DNA of 64,000 nt. Source: Ornatilinea apprima. GTDB lineage: Bacteria; Chloroflexota; Anaerolineae; Anaerolineales; Anaerolineaceae. A program made the translations under genes and the position numbers. Positions within the stretch are counted from its first letter, which is position 1, and every line of letters starts with the position of its first letter. Positions 9,856 through 17,066 of this stretch are shown in pieces. Location of the stretch: positions 1-64,000 of the forward strand of contig NZ_LGCL01000019.1 in assembly GCF_001306115.1 (NCBI RefSeq), written 5' to 3'. A model generated the notes under the pieces. It searched no databases. It saw only the letters and a program-made list of their open reading frames with translations, and was not told the DNA's origin.

Positions 9856-10746
9856 TCACAAGTTTTTTCGGTACATCAATAAGCGGTGGTCCAGTTGAAA
9901 TCCCAATTCAACATACAGCCCGAAGTCAAACGCGTTTTCGGGCAGGTTTACATCCACATTCACCAACACCTGCTGCAGGCCCCGCGCATGAGAAGCCGCC
10001 AGGCCTCGCGAGAGGATCGCGCCCATCATCTCCGGGTCGAGGTGTGTTCCCTCAAGTGGCTCGATCTCCAGGTAACCAATTTCTTTGCCCGGTTGGCAGT
10101 GTTCCATCCCATCAGCAAAGAGATGCACCGTCGCGGCTGGAATACCGTTCTGGCGAATTTCCAACAGCTTTGCTTGCTCTCCCTGCTCGTCAGACACCTC
10201 CCATCCGGCTGGCATCTCTCGCGCCTGCACGCCGCTCAGGTTCGAATGAATAAACTCAAACCGGTAGCGCCAGATTATGAAGCCGCGGTCTTGCAGCAGC
10301 TGGCGGCGGCTGGTCATCACCCCACGCGCGCAGGCATCCAGGCGCGGCTCGGCTTTATGCTCAAGGCGTCGGCAAACTTCCTCAATGTGCTCGCTCAACG
10401 CGCTGCCAATTCCACAGCAGCGCCACTCCGGAAGCACATACCCATCCATTTGGTAAATCAGCCCGATCTGTCCCTCGCCTGCCATCGGGCGCAGCTCAGC
10501 GTAGGCCACCATGCGCCCGTTCAATTCTGCAGCCACTGATTCTCGGTGATCAACCGCCTGCGCGCCCGTAAGCGGGCGCCAGCCGCAGCTGCGCATCTGG
10601 CGTCCCACATCCATACCATCCGCACGGCAGCTGCGCGCGATCACCTCATCAATCTGGCACTTTTCTTCTTCGACGTTCACCGGTCGAAACGTCAGCCCCG
10701 GTAAACCCGGGTCTTCTCCTAGAAATTTCCAAATCCCGTTTTTCAT
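9856..10746 (-). CDS. Double-domain GNAT-like acetyltransferase, second half degenerate
   Basis: The N-terminal half has a GNAT acetyl-CoA loop, LPEWRCCGIGSALSEHI. The C-terminal half keeps the strand pattern and a LYVELGFQLDHR ending but lacks a clear R/Q-x-x-G-x-G/A loop, so only the first domain is likely to be catalytic. I prefer the ATG at 10744-10746 (MKNGIWKF), preceded by GGAAGAGAG. An in-frame ATG 15 nt earlier (10761) is also possible. It is 18 nt from the next GNAT and follows the ABC permease closely, so it belongs to the same transcript. The substrate is unknown; the pairing with the 333-residue neighbour suggests duplication. Confidence 0.8.
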   Translation of the reverse strand: MKNGIWKFLGEDPGLPGLTFRPVNVEEEKCQIDEVIARSCRADGMDVGRQMRSCGWRPLTGAQAVDHRESVAAELNGRMVAYAELRPMAGEGQIGLIYQMDGYVLPEWRCCGIGSALSEHIEEVCRRLEHKAEPRLDACARGVMTSRRQLLQDRGFIIWRYRFEFIHSNLSGVQAREMPAGWEVSDEQGEQAKLLEIRQNGIPAATVHLFADGMEHCQPGKEIGYLEIEPLEGTHLDPEMMGAILSRGLAASHARGLQQVLVNVDVNLPENAFDFGLYVELGFQLDHRLLMYRKNL

Positions 10747-10767
10747 AGGTCTCTCTTCCATCTTCCC

Positions 10768-11595
10768 TTATCCGTTGCGGTGCAGTTTTCCCTTCCGCTT
10801 GGCATAATATTCCGCCTGCCGGAAAATCCACAATCCTAATGGGATTAACCCCGCGCCAAACAACAACACCGGCCAGATATTCGGCCACAAGCCGGCTACA
10901 TCCGTCCCTTCCAGCAGCGCCTTGCGCACGCCATCCAGCACATACGTTGCCGGGCTGAACACCGCCAGCTTTTGCAAGAATCCGGGCAGCACATTAATCG
11001 GGTAGTATACACCGGAAATCAGCAGTAGCAGAGCGATAATCACATGCGTCATCTGCGCCCCGCGCTCGGGGAACAGCAACGGCAGCACCGAGGCAATCAC
11101 GCTGATCCCCACAAAAGAAAAGCTGCCCGCCATCAACATCACCGCGCCGCTGAACAGGTTGGCCTGGCTCAAATCCACGTCGAGGATCATTGAGACCACC
11201 GTCAGAATCACGCCGGTGAAAAACATCGCATACGCCATAGAAAAGAGGGTTTGCCCGGAGATATGCGTAATCCGTCGCACCGGCGCCATCAACGTGTACT
11301 CAATCGTTCCTTCCCAGCGCTCAACCGAGATCACATCCGTGATCCAATAGAAGATTGTGGAAAGAAAGCGCCACACCAGCGTTCCGATCAGAAGATACAG
11401 GACCAGGAAATCGGTGTCCACATTACTGCCTCCACCGATTTGCTCCATGCCCAGGCCAATAAAGCTCACCGCCAGGCTGTCGGCGATGGAATACACCATC
11501 CACACCATTTCCCACGACCAGTAACGCCGCACCAGATTGAGGTTGCGTTCCACAAAGGCATACGATGCTCGCAGTTGCAATACCAGAGTTGTCAT
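10768..11595 (-). CDS. ABC-2 type transporter permease (DrrB-like)
   Basis: This 275-residue integral membrane protein has about six hydrophobic segments, the ABC-2 permease layout. Examples are the segments around FLVLYLLIGTLVWRFLSTIF and VIIALLLLISGVYYPINVL; the latter matches the conserved GVYYP region of DrrB/NodJ-type exporters. It would pair with the ATPase encoded at 13259-14185, from which it is separated by three GNAT genes on the same strand. The ATG is preceded by GAGGTGAAGG. Such exporters move drugs, lipids, polysaccharides or peptides; the cargo is not evident here, but the small peptide gene at 14863-14964 is one candidate. Confidence 0.88.
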   Translation of the reverse strand: MTTLVLQLRASYAFVERNLNLVRRYWSWEMVWMVYSIADSLAVSFIGLGMEQIGGGSNVDTDFLVLYLLIGTLVWRFLSTIFYWITDVISVERWEGTIEYTLMAPVRRITHISGQTLFSMAYAMFFTGVILTVVSMILDVDLSQANLFSGAVMLMAGSFSFVGISVIASVLPLLFPERGAQMTHVIIALLLLISGVYYPINVLPGFLQKLAVFSPATYVLDGVRKALLEGTDVAGLWPNIWPVLLFGAGLIPLGLWIFRQAEYYAKRKGKLHRNG

Positions 11596-11603
11596 CCTTC
11601 ACC

Positions 11604-12161
11604 TCACACTAAAGCTGTCTGCCAGGAAGCCCACTCTTCTCGCAGCAGCCCGAAAAAGATTAAATCCCAACGCCGCCCATCGCGCTCTAAAAATCCGCGC
11701 AGGCGGCCTTCTTCCACAAAACCCATTTTTTCGTAGACATGCAAGGCGCGCAGATTATACTCAAACACGCTCAAGCTGATGCGCTGCAAGCCCAGCACCT
11801 CAAAACTGTAGCGCATCAGCACTTTCATCGCCTCGCTGCCGTAGCCGTTGTTCCAGTAAGCGCGATCCCCAATTCCAATGCCCAGCCAGGCGTTGCCAGC
11901 AACTGGATCGAACTCACTTAAGTCCACCTGGCCAATTACACGCCCGTCGTCGCGCAAGCAAATATTAAAGACCACGCACGACTGCATGCCATTTTCCAGA
12001 AATTCCTTCTGCACATCCGCGCTTAACGGAGTGGTTGGACCGGCCCCCCATAGGTGCATGAACTCACGGTCAAAACTCCAGCGTTCATACAGCCGATGAT
12101 CTTTCTCATGGTCCGGCATGCGCAGCGTGATACGCCCGCCCTGCAAAAATTTATTGTTCAT
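11604..12161 (-). CDS. RimJ/RimL-type GNAT acetyltransferase
   Basis: This single-domain GNAT has 185 residues. It opens with the RimJ/RimL pattern (GGRITLRMPDHEKD) and has a WNNGYGSEAMKVLMRYSF acetyl-CoA loop, followed by LQRISLSVFEYNLRALHVYEK and a GFVEEGRLR motif. These are the features of enzymes that acetylate protein N-termini or small amines. It is clearly paralogous to the next gene upstream (12158-12700), sharing HVYEK.GFVEEGR.R and the DG.RWDL ending, so a tandem duplication is likely. It overlaps that gene by 4 nt (ATGA) and is 8 nt from the permease, showing tight operon structure. Confidence 0.9.
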   Translation of the reverse strand: MNNKFLQGGRITLRMPDHEKDHRLYERWSFDREFMHLWGAGPTTPLSADVQKEFLENGMQSCVVFNICLRDDGRVIGQVDLSEFDPVAGNAWLGIGIGDRAYWNNGYGSEAMKVLMRYSFEVLGLQRISLSVFEYNLRALHVYEKMGFVEEGRLRGFLERDGRRWDLIFFGLLREEWASWQTALV

Positions 12162-12700
12162 GCTTCCACCCAGTCATCTCGCAGCAACCCCATCAAGACC
12201 AGATCCCAGCGCTTTCCATCCCGGTCCAGCGCCTCACGCTGGCGGCCCTCTTCCACAAACCCGAACTTTTCATACACATGGATGGCGCGCTCGTTGAACG
12301 CCGCCACTGCCAGAGAAATCCGCTGCAGGTTCAGGAAAGCAAACCCATGGCGCAGCACCAGACGCGTGGCTTCAGTTCCATAACCGCAGTTCCAGTCTTT
12401 TGGATCGCCAATCTCGATGCTCAACCAGCCGTTGCAGGGAAAAGCCCCAAAATCTTCCAGCCCAACCCGCCCCACTAACCGGCCATCTTCCAGGGTATGG
12501 ATCATCCAGTCCAGCGTGTCCTCTGCCTGGCCCTGCATCCACCCTTCCAATTGCTCTTTGGCAACAATGGTGCTGGCTGCCGCTGAGGAAAGCCGTTTGA
12601 AGGCTGTGTTGTAACACCAGCTCTGGTAAATGGGGGCATCCGCATCCAGGTCGGGCGTTGCCAGCCGAATACGCTCGCCCATCCATTGAAATTCAGACAT
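12158..12700 (-). CDS. RimJ/RimL-type GNAT acetyltransferase, paralogue of the downstream gene
   Basis: This 180-residue GNAT has the acetyl-CoA loop WNCGYGTEATRLVLRHGF and the LQRISLAVAAFNERAIHVYEK block, closely matching the 185-residue neighbour. The N-terminal substrate-binding halves differ much more (here NTAFKRLSSAAAS, there a REFMHLWGAGP stretch). That pattern is expected if the two act on different acceptors with the same acyl donor. The gene overlaps its upstream neighbour by 8 nt and its downstream neighbour by 4 nt. The acceptor is unknown; a ribosomal protein, a small molecule or a peptide are all possible. Confidence 0.9.
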   Translation of the reverse strand: MSEFQWMGERIRLATPDLDADAPIYQSWCYNTAFKRLSSAAASTIVAKEQLEGWMQGQAEDTLDWMIHTLEDGRLVGRVGLEDFGAFPCNGWLSIEIGDPKDWNCGYGTEATRLVLRHGFAFLNLQRISLAVAAFNERAIHVYEKFGFVEEGRQREALDRDGKRWDLVLMGLLRDDWVEA

Positions 12701-13259
12701 GCTTTCCCTCGCTTTGGTTCCACTCGCTGCGCAGCATGCCGTATTGCAGCAGATCCCAGTACCGGTTAGCGAAAAATGCCATGCGCCGCTGCCGCACCTC
12801 TAAAGACATGCCCACTGCTTCGCAGGCCTGCACAGAGCGCGTGTCGTACCCCGGTGTTTCCACGCCAACGCGGTGGAGGTTAAGTTCATCAAAAGCATAG
12901 CGCAGACCCAGCCAATAGGCTTCTTGCAGCAGCCCATGGCTATCCGGGTCGCCAATCGCCGCTTCCAGCGCGCCCAGGCGGTGCAACCAGAACACATCAT
13001 TGATGCGCACAAACCCCACCAATGAGTTGTCTTCGCGTTTTCGCAGCGAGAAGTGATATACCTTATTGCCTTCGCGCATTGCTTTCAACAGCTCTTCATG
13101 CCGCTTCTTGACCTCAAAGGCGGTCACCGGACGCAGGGGGAACCCGCGGTACCAGCGCGCGTAACACAAATCATAGCTCCAGGCGGCTTCCAAAACGGCT
13201 TCATTTTCCAATTCAAAACCGCCCATCTTCAAATGTTCGCTTTCAAACAGGCTTTCCAT
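12693..13259 (-). CDS. Divergent GNAT-family protein
   Basis: This 188-residue protein is of the RimJ/RimL type in overall order: LVGFVRINDVFWLHRLGALEAAIG, then LNLHRVGVETPGYDTRSVQACEAVGM. The segment that should hold the acetyl-CoA pyrophosphate loop reads DSHGLLQEAYWLGLRYAF and lacks the G-x-G/A pattern present in its two paralogues. It may bind a different donor or be inactive. Its ATG shares one base with the stop of the upstream ABC ATPase gene (TAATG), and it overlaps the next GNAT by 8 nt. Translational coupling through the series is therefore likely. Confidence 0.82.
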   Translation of the reverse strand: MESLFESEHLKMGGFELENEAVLEAAWSYDLCYARWYRGFPLRPVTAFEVKKRHEELLKAMREGNKVYHFSLRKREDNSLVGFVRINDVFWLHRLGALEAAIGDPDSHGLLQEAYWLGLRYAFDELNLHRVGVETPGYDTRSVQACEAVGMSLEVRQRRMAFFANRYWDLLQYGMLRSEWNQSEGKHV

Positions 13260-14185
13260 TATTCGTTCGCCTCTTCTTCTTTGTTGGCCAATTGCTTACC
13301 GGTCAGCGCCAGAAAGACATCCTCCAGGGTTGTTTCGCTTCCGTTTTCGTTGTGCACACGCTTCTTTAAGCCTTGCGGCGTGTCCATTGCCACAATCTTG
13401 CCCGCGTCCATAATCGCCACGCGCCCGCACAGGTTTTCCGCTTCCACCATATCGTGGGTCGTGAGCAGAATAGTGGTGCCGTGTTCCTGGCACAATTCGC
13501 GCACCACCGCCTGCACTTCGCGCTTCGAGCGGGGGTCCAGGCCGGTGGTTGGTTCATCCAGCAGCAGCAGGCGCGGGTGCGAGAGCAGCGCCCGCGCGAT
13601 AGCCACTTTTTGCTGCATCCCGCGCGACATTTCTTCCATCGGGTTGTAAATGCTGCGCTTCTCCAACCCCAGGCGGGTCAGGATTTCAACCACCTGTTTG
13701 CGGGTTTCTTTGCCGGCCATGCCATACAGCCGTGCCCCATACAGCAGATTTTCCAGCGGGCTCAGTTTCTTAAAAAAGGACGCCTCCACCGAGACCCGGT
13801 TGATGAGTGGCTGCACCGCCATTGGCTTGCGCACCACGTCAATATCAAACACGGTGATCTGCCCGCTGTCGGGCAGCAGCAGCGTTGACATCAAACGGAT
13901 CAAAGTCGACTTTCCGCCGCCGTTAGGCCCCAACACTCCGAAGATCTCACCCTTTTCCACATCAAAAGAAACATGGTCAACCGCCACAATTTCCTTGTCG
14001 TGGCTGGCTTTTCCGTTACCGTTTCCCTCCTGGGGCGCGGCTGCGTGGCCGTTACCGTTTCCATGACCATTGCCGTTATTTTCAGGCATTTGAACGTGCT
14101 TCAACAACGGCAGCCGCTTCCAGAACGGTTCACCAGGCTTGCCAAATTTCTTGCTTACATCCATTACACGAATCGCGTAGTCCAT
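13259..14185 (-). CDS. ABC exporter ATP-binding protein with Asn-Gly-His-rich insertion
   Basis: This DrrA/NatA-like ATPase powers the ABC-2 permease at 10768-11595. Walker A is GPNGGGKST, the signature is MSRGMQQK, Walker B is LLLLDEPTTGLD and the switch His lies in TTHDM. I chose ATG 14183-14185 (MDYAIRV), which has GAGGA 8 nt upstream; an in-frame ATG at 14200 lacks that spacing. About 55 residues are inserted between the first strand (DVSKKFGK) and AVDHVSF: a basic stretch, then a low-complexity run rich in Asn, Gly and His. Most ABC ATPases have only a few residues there. The order ATPase, three GNATs, permease is unusual for an exporter. Confidence 0.9.
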   Translation of the reverse strand: MDYAIRVMDVSKKFGKPGEPFWKRLPLLKHVQMPENNGNGHGNGNGHAAAPQEGNGNGKASHDKEIVAVDHVSFDVEKGEIFGVLGPNGGGKSTLIRLMSTLLLPDSGQITVFDIDVVRKPMAVQPLINRVSVEASFFKKLSPLENLLYGARLYGMAGKETRKQVVEILTRLGLEKRSIYNPMEEMSRGMQQKVAIARALLSHPRLLLLDEPTTGLDPRSKREVQAVVRELCQEHGTTILLTTHDMVEAENLCGRVAIMDAGKIVAMDTPQGLKKRVHNENGSETTLEDVFLALTGKQLANKEEEANE

Positions 14186-14229
14186 AAAAACATTCCTCAT
14201 TAGCCCTTGTGGCTTTGCTCACGGTGGGG

Positions 14230-14637
14230 CTAAGCCATCACCGGAATAATCCGTTTTCCATCCAGCGGGGAGAGACACCCCCGGCCCAGCACACGCACAT
14301 CCACATCGGGAAGGTCTTCCGGCAAAACATCCAACCGCACCACAAAGACCCGCTGGAACATTCCCCGGCGTGCGTCAGCTTTCATCTGCTCAAAGGCTTT
14401 GCGCTCCGCGCCGCGCTTCCCGCTCACGTCCAGGTACACCGCTGCCAGGTTCTGCCAACCGACCTCATTAGCCAGCAATGCCAGCCCCGCAAAAAGATCG
14501 CGCTTGGCTTGCTTGCTGTAAGGTTCGCCCTTTTTCAGCTCTCCACACACATAAAAAGCGAAGGAGTTTGGGGTGCGCGTATTGGGATTGAAATAATCCA
14601 CTCGATATCCATTCGCTTGCATCAGTACTTCAAACAT
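14230..14637 (-). CDS. Small serine-recombinase-fold protein without catalytic residues
   Basis: I do not recognise a named family. The middle resembles the N-terminal resolvase domain: FAFYVCGELKKGEPYSKQAK fits the YxRVS...Q segment, GWQNLAAVYLDVSGKRGAER fits the Gx...Y.D.g.SG.....R segment, and ARRGMFQRVFVVRLDVL fits the g.id.vvv..ldRl strand. The catalytic Ser and Arg of YxRVS are Glu and Cys-like here, and RLDRL has become RLDVL, so DNA strand exchange is unlikely. I place the start at ATG 14635-14637, which has a perfect AAGGAGG six nt upstream. An in-frame ATG at 14733 with a GAGGGTGAG site would add 32 residues. It opens the ABC/GNAT operon. Confidence 0.6.
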   Translation of the reverse strand: MFEVLMQANGYRVDYFNPNTRTPNSFAFYVCGELKKGEPYSKQAKRDLFAGLALLANEVGWQNLAAVYLDVSGKRGAERKAFEQMKADARRGMFQRVFVVRLDVLPEDLPDVDVRVLGRGCLSPLDGKRIIPVMA

Positions 14638-14806
14638 TCTCGGCCTCCTTGTATTCCACATCCATTCGGAGCCATTCGACGGCGCGTAATGCGCTTCTAC
14701 AACAATTTCTTGGGTTCGATCCTGTCCAAACATACGCTCACCCTCAGAAAATAAAAAATCAGATTACGGAGGCCCCGCAACCTGATACAATGATCCATAC
14801 AGAGAT

Positions 14807-14842
14807 CAAAAAAGCCACGGGGCTGGAGTGCTCCCGTGGCTC
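14807..14842 (-). terminator. Intrinsic terminator after the 33-codon peptide gene
   Basis: On the minus strand AGCCACGGG pairs with CCCGTGGCT (arms at 14833-14841 and 14813-14821) over an 11-nt loop and is followed directly by six T residues. The stem begins about 20 nt after the peptide stop codon. It would end the peptide transcript, or attenuate transcription into the operon downstream. Confidence 0.88.
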
Positions 14843-14862
14843 AAACGTCTTTTACCGTTCTC

Positions 14863-14964
14863 TTACCAGCGAATAGGCGCACTCCGAGAAGGAATCAGCT
14901 GAACACCGCCGCAAACAGCTGCGGCACCAACGGAAGCGGTGTGAATGAAGTTATACATTTCCAT
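14863..14964 (-). CDS. Unannotated 33-residue peptide gene with own promoter and terminator
   Basis: A short reading frame starts at ATG 14962-14964 and stops with TAA at 14863-14865. The peptide begins MEMYNFIH, has a small-residue middle with one Cys followed by two Gly, and ends SAPIRW, with aromatic, Ile and Arg residues near the C-terminus and no Lys. AAGGAAA lies about 10 nt before the ATG. A near-consensus promoter (15008-15035) and an intrinsic terminator (14807-14842) bracket it, so it looks like a discrete transcript of about 200 nt. I do not recognise a family. It could be a precursor for a modified, exported peptide served by the neighbouring ABC and GNAT genes, or a regulatory leader peptide. 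Confidence 0.6.
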   Translation of the reverse strand: MEMYNFIHTASVGAAAVCGGVQLIPSRSAPIRW

Positions 14965-15007
14965 CTTCTCGGATTTCCTTTCGTAAGAGTTTTATTAACG
15001 CTTTGAG

Positions 15008-15035
15008 TTTATCACGCATTTTTTAATTCTGTCAA
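15008..15035 (-). promoter_or_regulatory. Strong promoter of the 33-codon peptide gene
   Basis: TTGACA (15030-15035, perfect -35) is separated by 16 nt from GATAAA (15008-15013) on the minus strand. The predicted transcription start near 15001 leaves a leader of about 37 nt before the peptide ATG. It is divergent from rsmG. Confidence 0.8.
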
Positions 15036-15102
15036 GACCCCAATTTTCATCCAATTCTTAACTTTCCATGTTGATCATGCATGCCACGCGTCGATTCTCA
15101 GG

Positions 15103-15108
15103 TATAAT
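15103..15108 (+). promoter_or_regulatory. -10 box immediately upstream of rsmG
   Basis: A perfect TATAAT ends 7 nt before the rsmG ATG at 15116, so transcription would begin at or next to the start codon. No convincing -35 box is visible at the right distance. Confidence 0.55.
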
Positions 15109-15115
15109 CCACTCG

Positions 15116-15835
15116 ATGATGGAAAATTTCCGCAAAAACATCAAAGACTTATTAGGCGTGCAGCTCTCCGACAGCCAGGTACAGGCCTTCATCACCTATG
15201 AGGAACAGCTGTTGGAATACAACGCGCAGTTTAACCTCACCGCCATTCGTGATTCGGAGGGCATCCGCCTCAAGCACTTCATCGATTCGCTATCCTGTCT
15301 GTTGGCTTTGCGCGAGAAACCAGTCCCTCCCAGCCGCCTGGTCGATATCGGTACCGGAGCGGGTTTCCCTGGCATTCCTCTCAAAATCCTTTTCCCGGCT
15401 ATGCAGCTGACCCTGGTTGAATCGGTCGGCAAAAAAGCCCGTTTCTGTGAGCACATGGCGCGCGCCCTGAAACTGGAAAACGTTCTGGTTCTACAGTCCC
15501 GCGCCGAAGAGTTGGGGCAAGACCCTGCCCACCGCGAGAAATACGACTGGGCGGTTGCCCGCGCCGTGGCGCAGCTTCCCATCCTGGCCGAATATCTGCT
15601 CCCCCTGGTGCGGGTCGGCGGTGGAATGATTGCCCAAAAGGGTGAATCGGGGCCGGCTGAAACCCAATCCGCGCAGAACGCCATTCACATCCTTGGCGGC
15701 CGCCTGCATAAATTGATTCCTGTGCAAATTTCCGGGGTAGCCGAAGACCGCTATCTGGTGGTGGTGGATAAAGTAGCCGCCACACCCAAACACCTTCCCC
15801 GCCGGGTGGGCATTCCTTCCAAATCCCCCTTATAA
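15116..15835 (+). CDS. rsmG: 16S rRNA (guanine-N7) methyltransferase RsmG
   Basis: RsmG (GidB) uses S-adenosylmethionine to methylate N7 of the guanine equivalent to G527 of 16S rRNA. The protein shows FNLTAIRDSEGIRLKHFIDS, then the SAM loop VDIGTGAGFPGIPLKILFP, LTLVESVGKKARFCEHMARA and AVARAVAQLPILAEYLLPL. Length is about 239 residues, normal for the family. I chose the ATG at 15116 (another ATG follows at once at 15119). The longer frame from 15068 would run through the TATAAT box. There is no ribosome-binding site, which fits a leaderless message. It is convergent with recF. Confidence 0.95.
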   Translation: MMENFRKNIKDLLGVQLSDSQVQAFITYEEQLLEYNAQFNLTAIRDSEGIRLKHFIDSLSCLLALREKPVPPSRLVDIGTGAGFPGIPLKILFPAMQLTLVESVGKKARFCEHMARALKLENVLVLQSRAEELGQDPAHREKYDWAVARAVAQLPILAEYLLPLVRVGGGMIAQKGESGPAETQSAQNAIHILGGRLHKLIPVQISGVAEDRYLVVVDKVAATPKHLPRRVGIPSKSPL

Positions 15836-15854
15836 TCCCTGCTTGTCGGATAAC

Positions 15855-17063
15855 CTAACTCAACACGCTGCCATTCAGATGACTCACCTGTCCCTCGCGG
15901 ATCGTCCACACCGTGCTCTGACCCAAAAAATCATCCGAAAACAGGTGTAAATCAGTTGTGGTAAGCAGTGCCTGTTCACGCTCCAACAGAAATTCCTGCA
16001 GGTCAGTCCTCCGCCGCGGATCCAGCTCGGCCAGAATTTCATCCAGAAGCAGCACCGGCCAATCGCCCGTGCGCGCTTTCAACCATTCCATTTCGGCCAG
16101 CTTCAGCGAAAGCAGCAGCGTGCGGATCTGACCGCGCGATCCGTAATCCCCCAGGTCAACCCCGTTGCACAAAAAGCGCAGCTCGTCACGGTGCGGCCCA
16201 ATGGTTGTTACTCCCCTGGCAATCTCTTCACGCCGCGCCTTCACCAGGCTGCGCCGAAAGCCCGCCTGAAGATCTTCCATTGAGACGTCTTTCAGTACGC
16301 CCTCGCCGTCCGGCACGCTTGCCGAGCGGTACGGGTCGTAAGCCGGTTGGAACGCCAGGTTTAACACTTCACTGCCGTTGGTCAGGTGATGGTGAATTTG
16401 CCGCGCCAGCCTGCCAATCTCTTCCACTGCCTGTAAGCGCGCCTGCAGCACCTGGCTGCCGTGCTGCACCAGCAAGGCGTCCCAATACGCCAGTTGATCC
16501 TGATCGCCGCCGCGCTCGGCCAACAGCTTAAGCAGCGCGTTGCGGCGGGTGATCACCTGCTGGTAATGGCTCAGTGACTGTGCGTACCCCGGAATGCCTT
16601 GTGACAGCGCCATATTCAAATAACGTCTGCGCTCATCCGGGCTGCCATCCACAATTTTCGACATCTGCGGCAAAAAGATAACTGCCGTAAAGTTGCCCAG
16701 CGCTTTCTGCGCGCTGCGTTTCACCCCGTCCAGCAAAATTTCCTTGCGTACCCGCGCCGCGCTGCCTGCCGTTTGATCCTGAATCACGCGCACTTCCAGG
16801 CGGTGCGTCTGGCCCAGTCGCTGGTATTCCGCCACCAGGCGCGCAACAGCCAATGGCTCTGCACCGGCCGATTGAAAATTGATCACCTGCCGGTCTGCGG
16901 AGGTCTGAAAAGAGGTAAACACCGCCAGGTAATACACCGCTTCCAGCAGTGTGGTTTTGCCCTGGGCGTTGTCCCCTACCAGCAAAAGAAGCCGCCGGGG
17001 TATTTCCATATCCAGGCGGGTAAAAGCGCGGAAATTGCTTAACGACAGGCGGGTTAGATACAT
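15855..17063 (-). CDS. recF: DNA replication and repair protein RecF
   Basis: RecF is an SMC-like ATPase that helps load RecA at gapped DNA. This 402-residue protein starts MYLTRLSLSNFRAFTRLD, has Walker A GDNAQGKTT near residue 31, the ABC-type signature YGSRGQIRT and Walker B VLLLDEILAELD near 340. It lies only 3 nt downstream of def, so it is probably co-transcribed with it rather than with dnaA/dnaN/gyrB, which are not in this window. The 3' end faces rsmG. Confidence 0.96.
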   Translation of the reverse strand: MYLTRLSLSNFRAFTRLDMEIPRRLLLLVGDNAQGKTTLLEAVYYLAVFTSFQTSADRQVINFQSAGAEPLAVARLVAEYQRLGQTHRLEVRVIQDQTAGSAARVRKEILLDGVKRSAQKALGNFTAVIFLPQMSKIVDGSPDERRRYLNMALSQGIPGYAQSLSHYQQVITRRNALLKLLAERGGDQDQLAYWDALLVQHGSQVLQARLQAVEEIGRLARQIHHHLTNGSEVLNLAFQPAYDPYRSASVPDGEGVLKDVSMEDLQAGFRRSLVKARREEIARGVTTIGPHRDELRFLCNGVDLGDYGSRGQIRTLLLSLKLAEMEWLKARTGDWPVLLLDEILAELDPRRRTDLQEFLLEREQALLTTTDLHLFSDDFLGQSTVWTIREGQVSHLNGSVLS

Positions 17064-17066
17064 AAC

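Noticed and set aside
14010-14095. Repeated GTTACCGTTTCC units, first suspected as a repeat array
   Set aside because: They are the coding sequence of the Asn-Gly-His linker in the ABC ATPase and lack regular spacers, so not CRISPR.
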